Part shown: positions 6,838-10,270 of the stretch, in pieces
Layout of the letters: each line of letters starts with the position of its first letter
Position numbering within the stretch: the stretch's first letter is position 1
Assembly (NCBI GenBank): GCA_934133155.1
Contig: CAKPAT010000041.1
Location: forward strand, 1-10,270
DNA length: 10,270 nt
DNA from: an uncultured Bacilli bacterium
GTDB lineage: Bacteria; Bacillota_I; Bacilli_A; RF39; UBA660
Reading direction: 5' to 3'
Translations under genes and position numbers: made by a program
The notes under the pieces: generated by a model
Databases searched by the model: none
What the model saw: the letters and a program-made list of their open reading frames with translations, nothing else
Told to the model about the DNA's origin: nothing

Positions 6838-7191
6838 AATTAATTCATAAACTTCTTTAGGATTAAGAAGTTCTTTTTTATCTTTATATTGCGGTTTTAA
6901 ATGTAAATGAAAATGTTTAACTTCTTGATAAAGCCCATTATTTTGCACTAAAGTTAAACCATCCGCATTTAATTTAGAAAGCAAAATATCCGAAATCTGT
7001 CTTGCTACATCAAAAATATGCATCAAAGTATCATTATCAATATCATATAAATCCTTATAATGTTTTTTAGGAACAATCAAAGTATGCCCATTAACATCCG
7101 GATTAACATCTAAAAAAGCTAAAACAATATCGTCTTCATAAATCTTATATGAAGGAACTTCACCATCAATAATATTACAAAAAATATCCAT
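6829..7191 (-). CDS. HIT-family nucleotide hydrolase/transferase
   Basis: This is a 120-aa histidine-triad protein of the Hint/Hit type, a small cytoplasmic homodimer that hydrolyses adenosine 5'-phosphoramidate or related nucleotide adducts. The family start is clear: DIFCNIIDGEVPS, then FLDVNPDVNGHTLIVPKKH (about 26-44). The catalytic triad is H93-F-H95-L-H97-L, with the middle His as nucleophile. The sequence before the triad is QEVKH rather than the common Q-S/T-V-x-H, a mild variant. I chose ATG 7191 rather than the in-frame ATG at 7206 because AAGGTGA (7196-7202) lies directly upstream and the shorter form matches family N-termini. It is divergent from the suf operon, with a promoter inside the shared intergenic region. 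The physiological substrate cannot be read from the sequence. Confidence 0.93.
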   Translation of the reverse strand: MDIFCNIIDGEVPSYKIYEDDIVLAFLDVNPDVNGHTLIVPKKHYKDLYDIDNDTLMHIFDVARQISDILLSKLNADGLTLVQNNGLYQEVKHFHLHLKPQYKDKKELLNPKEVYELIKA

Positions 7192-7195
7192 AAAA

Positions 7196-7204
7196 TCACC
7201 TTCC
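7196..7204 (-). promoter_or_regulatory. Ribosome binding site deciding the HIT start
   Basis: GGAAGGTGA on the minus strand ends four bases before ATG 7191. The upstream in-frame ATG at 7206 would place this Shine-Dalgarno inside the coding region and has no comparable site of its own. Confidence 0.75.
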
Positions 7205-7215
7205 AAGACAATTCT

Positions 7216-7244
7216 ATCATAAAAATAAAGTAAAAAAAAGTGAA
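7216..7244 (-). promoter_or_regulatory. Probable promoter of the HIT gene
   Basis: On the minus strand TATGAT (7216-7221) is preceded at 17 bases by TTCACT (7239-7244), matching TTGACA at four of six positions. The -35 overlaps one arm of the inverted repeat at 7241-7260, so a protein bound there could affect this promoter. Confidence 0.5.
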
Positions 7245-7260
7245 TATCTGCGGATATTCA
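7241..7260. repeat. Perfect 8-bp inverted repeat (possible operator or hairpin)
   Basis: TGAATATC and GATATTCA flank the four-base spacer TGCG. It lies between the divergent HIT and suf genes, about 80 bases before sufC. On the minus strand a run of eight T follows after one C, so it also has the shape of an intrinsic terminator or attenuator, although no minus-strand gene ends there. Confidence 0.75.
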
Positions 7261-7272
7261 ATAATATATTGA
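7258..7272. repeat. Second inverted repeat overlapping the first
   Basis: TCAATA-ATA-TATTGA is a 6-bp inverted repeat whose left arm shares the last three bases of the preceding palindrome. The two structures could not both form fully in one RNA; as DNA they could be adjacent half-sites. Confidence 0.55.
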
Positions 7273-7291
7273 GCTAAAACACAAAAACTTA

Positions 7292-7320
7292 TTCAAAAAC
7301 AAATAAAAAAATGATAAAAT
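7292..7320 (+). promoter_or_regulatory. Probable extended -10 promoter of the suf operon
   Basis: TTCAAA (7292-7297) and TAAAAT (7315-7320) are 17 bases apart, and TG one base before the -10 gives an extended TGATAAAAT. The predicted start near 7327 leaves almost no leader before the ribosome site AAGGTGA (7326-7332), which is tight, so an upstream promoter could be used instead. Confidence 0.5.
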
Positions 7321-7339
7321 TAAAAAAGGTGATTGAAAA

Positions 7340-8086
7340 ATGAATACATTAAAAATAGAGAATTTAACAGTAAAAGTAGGCGAAAAAATAATATTAAAAA
7401 ATTTTAATTTAGAAATAAAATCAGGAGAAATACACGTTATTATGGGACCTAATGGAACAGGAAAATCAACACTATCTAAAGTAATTATGGGTGATCCAAA
7501 CTATGAGGTTATATCTGGAAATATATATTTTAACAAGCAAAAAATAAACGATCTAAAAGTAAACGAAAGAGCAAACCTGGGAATATTTTTAGGTATGCAA
7601 ATGCCTGTTGCCATAGAAGGGGTAACAAATGCAGATTTTTTAAGAACAGCCTTGAGAGGAAAAGAAAAAGAAAACTTTAAATTACTTCCATTTATAAGAG
7701 AAGTAGAAAAACTAACCGATAGATTAAAAATGGATCCTGAAATGCTTCATAGAAATGTTAATGACGGTTTTTCCGGTGGCGAACGCAAAAAAAATGAAAT
7801 CTTGCAAATGTGCATATTAAAACCCAAAATAGTTTTACTAGACGAAATAGACTCTGGACTAGATGTTGACAGCTTAAGACTTGTTGGTGAAAACGTCATG
7901 GAATATTATAAAGAAAATAAACCAGCTATTCTTCTAATAACTCATTACCATCGTTTACTTGAATACATAAAACCAAACTATATCCACATAATGAATGATG
8001 GCCACATCATAAAAAGTGGTGACGAAAATCTAGTATACGAAATAGAGAAAAAAGGTTATAGTAAGATCGAGGAAGAAAATGAATAA
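7340..8086 (+). CDS. sufC: SUF Fe-S cluster assembly ATPase SufC
   Basis: This is an ABC-type ATPase without membrane domains that binds SufB/SufD-family proteins and drives cluster assembly. The 248-aa protein has Walker A GPNGTGKST (36-44), then the SufC-specific LGMQMPVAIEGV segment. The signature motif is FSGGERKKNEILQ (from 144), with SufC's characteristic GERKKNE. Walker B and D-loop follow as LLDEIDSGLDVD (166-177), and the switch His is His202 in ITHYHRLL. The length is normal. The ribosome site AAGGTGA is seven bases before the ATG. It is the first gene of sufC-sufD-sufS, the usual Firmicute order, and overlaps sufD by eight bases, implying translational coupling. The operon probably starts from the promoter at 7292-7320. 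Confidence 0.97.
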   Translation: MNTLKIENLTVKVGEKIILKNFNLEIKSGEIHVIMGPNGTGKSTLSKVIMGDPNYEVISGNIYFNKQKINDLKVNERANLGIFLGMQMPVAIEGVTNADFLRTALRGKEKENFKLLPFIREVEKLTDRLKMDPEMLHRNVNDGFSGGERKKNEILQMCILKPKIVLLDEIDSGLDVDSLRLVGENVMEYYKENKPAILLITHYHRLLEYIKPNYIHIMNDGHIIKSGDENLVYEIEKKGYSKIEEENE

Positions 8087-8855
8087 AGTTATCATAGATA
8101 ATCTAAAAAACATAGATACAGAAGAAATAACAGTAACCAAAGAAGAAAGTAAATTACTAGATGTTAAAGTTATCAAAATAAAAATAAAAAAAGATACTTC
8201 TTTAGAAATAGCATTCCAAAAAGACGTTAAAGCCGATATTTACATCAATATAGAGAAAAACGTAAAAGCAAATATATATCAGTTAAAAGAAAACGGCACA
8301 TATAAACTTCAGTATAAATACTACCTAGAAGAAAACAGTTACCTAAATACCGAAAATATAATAGACGCCAAACAAATAAAAGAAATGACTGTTATAAATC
8401 TAAATGGACAAAACGCCGAAATAAACTATAACCTAAAAACAATTAGTAAAGAAGAAGAAAAATATAATTTTTTAGTTTATCATAATGCCAAAAACACCAT
8501 AAGTCACATAAGAAATAATGGAGTAAACATTAAAGAAGGAAAACTAGAATTTAACGTATCCAGTTTCGTAAATAATGGCATAAAAGGTTGCAACATCGCC
8601 CAAGATGGCAGAATAATTAACATGACAAAAAATATCTGCACCATAAAACCAAATTTATTCATTGACGAAAACGACGTTATCGCTAACCATAGTGCTCTAA
8701 TAGGAACATTCTCCTTTAACGAAATATTTTACATAATGAGCCGCGGAATAGAAAAAAAAGACGCCGAAAACTTACTAACCCAAGGTTTTTTATTAAAAAA
8801 TATAACACACTATGAAAACAAAATAAAAGAAATAATAAATAAGTATTGGAGGTGA
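8079..8855 (+). CDS. sufD: Short SufD-family Fe-S cluster assembly protein
   Basis: This SufB/SufD-family subunit would pair with SufC in the cluster scaffold complex. The middle is the repetitive beta-helix type (alternating hydrophobic residues, about 40-190). The diagnostic C-terminal part, IDENDVIANHSALIG then FYIMSRGI and LLTQGFLL, matches SufD (MSRGI rather than SufB's QRGI). His204 corresponds to the conserved His of the family; the residue two before it, Cys in E. coli SufD, is Ala here. At 258 aa it is much shorter than typical SufD (about 420-440 aa), lacking most of the N-terminal region. The SD-like GAGGAAG precedes ATG 8079 inside sufC. Its last codons TGG AGG TGA form the ribosome site of sufS. 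It could act as the only SufBD protein if no sufB exists elsewhere. Confidence 0.88.
   Translation: MNKVIIDNLKNIDTEEITVTKEESKLLDVKVIKIKIKKDTSLEIAFQKDVKADIYINIEKNVKANIYQLKENGTYKLQYKYYLEENSYLNTENIIDAKQIKEMTVINLNGQNAEINYNLKTISKEEEKYNFLVYHNAKNTISHIRNNGVNIKEGKLEFNVSSFVNNGIKGCNIAQDGRIINMTKNICTIKPNLFIDENDVIANHSALIGTFSFNEIFYIMSRGIEKKDAENLLTQGFLLKNITHYENKIKEIINKYWR
8848..8855 (+). promoter_or_regulatory. Ribosome binding site deciding the sufS start
   Basis: GGAGGTGA ends five bases before ATG 8861 and coincides with the sufD stop. It rules out the in-frame TTG at 8846, which would lie upstream of this site. Confidence 0.85.
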
Positions 8856-8860
8856 TTAAA

Positions 8861-10051
8861 ATGAATAGAGAAGATTTCGAAATCTTAAAAACAGGCATAA
8901 TATACTTTGATAATGGTGCTACCACATTAAAACCCAAAATATTATCAGAAGCCATAAGCGATTATTATAACCATTATAGTTGTAACGCCCATAGAGGAGA
9001 CTACACCTTAAGCATAAAAGCCAGCGAAGAATACGAAAAAACAAGAAAACTCGTAAGTCAAATGTTAAATGCCAAACCAAATGAAATTGCCTTTACCAGT
9101 GGTGCAACAGATTCATTAAATAAAATAATATTCGGTTACTTCAAATATAACTTAAAAGAAAACGATGAAGTATTACTCACCAAAAGTGAGCACGCCTCAA
9201 ACGTTCTTCCATGGTTTGAACTCCAAGATGAAATAGGCATAAAAGTAAAATATATCGACCTAAACGAAAATCATGAAGTAACATTAGAAAATGTTAAAAA
9301 AGCATTAAATCCAAACACCAAAGTAATCTCCATCGCCCATGTCAGTAATGTCGTAGGTGACGTAAGACCAATCAAAGAAATAATAAAATTAGCACATGAA
9401 AAAAACATCAAAGTATTAATAGATGGTGCACAAAGTGTACCTCACATGCAAATAGACGTCAAAGATTTAGACATAGACTTTCTAACCTTTTCCGCCCATA
9501 AAATGTGTGGACCAACCGGAGTAGGTGTATTATATGGTAAAGAAGAACTTTTAGATAACATTCACCCAATAATCTTTGGTGGTGGTATGAATGCTGACTT
9601 TAATCATGATGGTGAAAGAATTTACAAAAACATGCCTGAAAGATTAGAAGCCGGAACTCCGAACGTTGCCGGAGTAATCGGCTTTGGTTACATAATAAAA
9701 TACCTCATGGAAATCGGTTTTGAAAGTATTCAAAAAAAAGAACTAGAGCTCAAAAAATATCTAATTTCTAAACTAAAAGAAAATAAAAACATCATAATAT
9801 ATAACGAAAAAAGCGAAAGTGGTATAGTCACAATTAACTATAAAGATATATTCTCTCAAGACCTATCAATTTACTTAGATAAATATAATATCTGCACTAG
9901 AGCAGGTAATCACTGTGCCAAAATACTAAAAGATGAATTGAAAATAAAAAACACATGCCGTATAAGTCTATACTTTTATAACACCAAAGAAGAAATAGAC
10001 ATTTTAATAAAAGCTTTAGAAAATCCAAAAATAAAAGAAGAAATAATATAG
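8861..10051 (+). CDS. sufS: Cysteine desulfurase SufS (class II)
   Basis: SufS is the PLP enzyme that supplies persulfide sulfur to the SUF scaffold, normally through SufU or SufE. The 396-aa protein has FDNGATTLKP near the start, AHRGDYTLS, TSGATDSLN, SEHASNVLPW, DGAQSVPH, PLP-binding Lys214 in TFSAHK followed by CGPTGVGVLYGK, and EAGTPNVAG. The catalytic Cys352 in RAGNHCAK is the short-loop arrangement of class II enzymes, and the C-terminus carries RISLYFYNTKEEID. Length and motifs are complete, so it should be active. The start is ATG 8861, set by GGAGGTGA overlapping the end of sufD. It is the last gene before a strong terminator; the expected next genes sufU and sufB are not present. 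The protein class is clear. Confidence 0.96.
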   Translation: MNREDFEILKTGIIYFDNGATTLKPKILSEAISDYYNHYSCNAHRGDYTLSIKASEEYEKTRKLVSQMLNAKPNEIAFTSGATDSLNKIIFGYFKYNLKENDEVLLTKSEHASNVLPWFELQDEIGIKVKYIDLNENHEVTLENVKKALNPNTKVISIAHVSNVVGDVRPIKEIIKLAHEKNIKVLIDGAQSVPHMQIDVKDLDIDFLTFSAHKMCGPTGVGVLYGKEELLDNIHPIIFGGGMNADFNHDGERIYKNMPERLEAGTPNVAGVIGFGYIIKYLMEIGFESIQKKELELKKYLISKLKENKNIIIYNEKSESGIVTINYKDIFSQDLSIYLDKYNICTRAGNHCAKILKDELKIKNTCRISLYFYNTKEEIDILIKALENPKIKEEII

Positions 10052-10080
10052 AAAAGTCAAAATGACTTTTCTTTTGCTTT
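10050..10080 (+). terminator. Rho-independent terminator after sufS
   Basis: A perfect 10-bp stem, AGAAAAGTCA (10050-10059) and TGACTTTTCT (10063-10072), has a three-base AAA loop and is followed by TTTGCTTT. The left arm begins in the sufS stop codon TAG. It separates the suf genes from the next gene, although read-through cannot be excluded. Confidence 0.85.
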
Positions 10081-10102
10081 TAAAGCTAATTTTTGATATA
10101 AT
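10074..10102 (+). promoter_or_regulatory. Extended -10 promoter of the RNase J gene
   Basis: TGATATAAT is a perfect extended -10 (TATAAT at 10097-10102). TTGCTT (10074-10079) lies 17 bases upstream within the T-rich tail of the sufS terminator. The following gene therefore probably has its own transcript, with a leader of about 28 bases. Confidence 0.7.
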
Positions 10103-10136
10103 TATTACGGCTTTTAGAAAAAGAAAGGAGAAAAAA

Positions 10137-10270
10137 ATGAGTAAAATAAAAATTTTTGCCTTAGGCGGATTAAATGAAAACGGTAAAAACATGTATGTGG
10201 TTGAAGTAGATAAAGACATATTCGTTTTTGACGCCGGATTAAAATACGCTGACGACAAAATGCTTGGAGT
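10137..10270 (+). CDS. Ribonuclease J, N-terminal 44 residues (cut by window)
   Basis: RNase J is a metallo-beta-lactamase/beta-CASP ribonuclease with 5' exonuclease and endonuclease activity in mRNA decay and rRNA maturation. The visible start KIKIFALGGLNENGKNMYVVEVD, then FVFDAGLKY and KMLGV, closely follows the conserved RNase J beginning (ALGG-x-x-E-x-GKNM, x-DAGL-x-F). The zinc-binding HxHxDH motif would come later, outside the window. The start at 10137 is supported by AAAGGAG (10124-10130) six bases upstream and a good promoter. J1 and J2 cannot be told apart from this fragment, so I give no number. It follows sufS by 85 bases. Confidence 0.9.
   Translation, partial: MSKIKIFALGGLNENGKNMYVVEVDKDIFVFDAGLKYADDKMLG

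Noticed and set aside
7241..7272. Palindromes read as a small CRISPR-like array.
   Set aside because: There is no repeat-spacer periodicity and no cas gene; they are only two overlapping inverted repeats.
4228..8855. UGA recoding to Trp as in mollicutes.
   Set aside because: TGG codons encode Trp, and TGA serves as the stop for the desulfurase and sufD genes at sensible protein ends.
8846..8860. TTG at 8846 as the start of sufS.
   Set aside because: It overlaps the ribosome site GGAGGTGA itself; ATG 8861 is correctly spaced and matches the family N-terminus.

Overview
The window is an AT-rich (by eye about 30% GC) bacterial chromosome segment from the low-GC Firmicutes/Bacilli side of the tree. 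The evidence for this is AAGGAGG/AAGGTGA-type ribosome binding sites, an endonuclease-type MutL, a SUF operon beginning with sufC, an RNase J gene, a CotD-like coat protein and extended -10 promoters. TGG encodes Trp and TGA is used as a stop (desulfurase and sufD ends), so the standard bacterial code applies and this is not a UGA-recoding mollicute. An uncultured gut Bacilli/RF39-like lineage would fit, but that placement is inference.

Layout. 1-405: the right end of an IS3/IS150-type insertion sequence, running off the left edge. 384-809 (minus): an unrecognised 141-aa protein whose last residues are encoded by the IS end. 810-1142: non-coding, holding that gene's promoter and the terminator of a minus-strand tRNA-Thr(CGT) at 1143-1218. 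1308-6467 (plus): a tight four-gene block of mutL, an IscS/NifS-type cysteine desulfurase, an exported CPYC thioredoxin-fold membrane protein, and ffh. Its terminator hairpin overlaps the ffh stop and serves the convergent cotD-like gene (6479-6736, minus) as well. 6829-7191 (minus): a HIT-family hydrolase. 7192-7339: a divergent promoter region with nested inverted repeats. 7340-10051 (plus): sufC-sufD-sufS, closed by a strong hairpin. 10137-10270 (plus): the first 44 codons of RNase J.

How the genes fit together. sufC and sufD encode a cluster-assembly ATPase and its partner, and sufS supplies persulfide sulfur. A second cysteine desulfurase of the other class sits about 4 kb upstream next to a membrane thiol-redox protein, so sulfur mobilisation appears twice. 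sufU and sufB, which usually accompany this operon in Firmicutes, are absent before the terminator. mutL (mismatch repair), ffh (membrane targeting) and rnj (RNA decay) are housekeeping genes.

Points most worth a second look: the shortened SUF operon with a roughly 260-aa SufD and no local sufB/sufU; the nested palindromes in the HIT/suf divergent promoter; the CPYC six-helix protein inside the mutL-ffh operon; the small CotD-like gene with a sporulation-sigma-like -10; and a third-base skew suggesting that the plus-strand genes lie on the lagging strand. I found no CRISPR array, defence island or other clearly new system.
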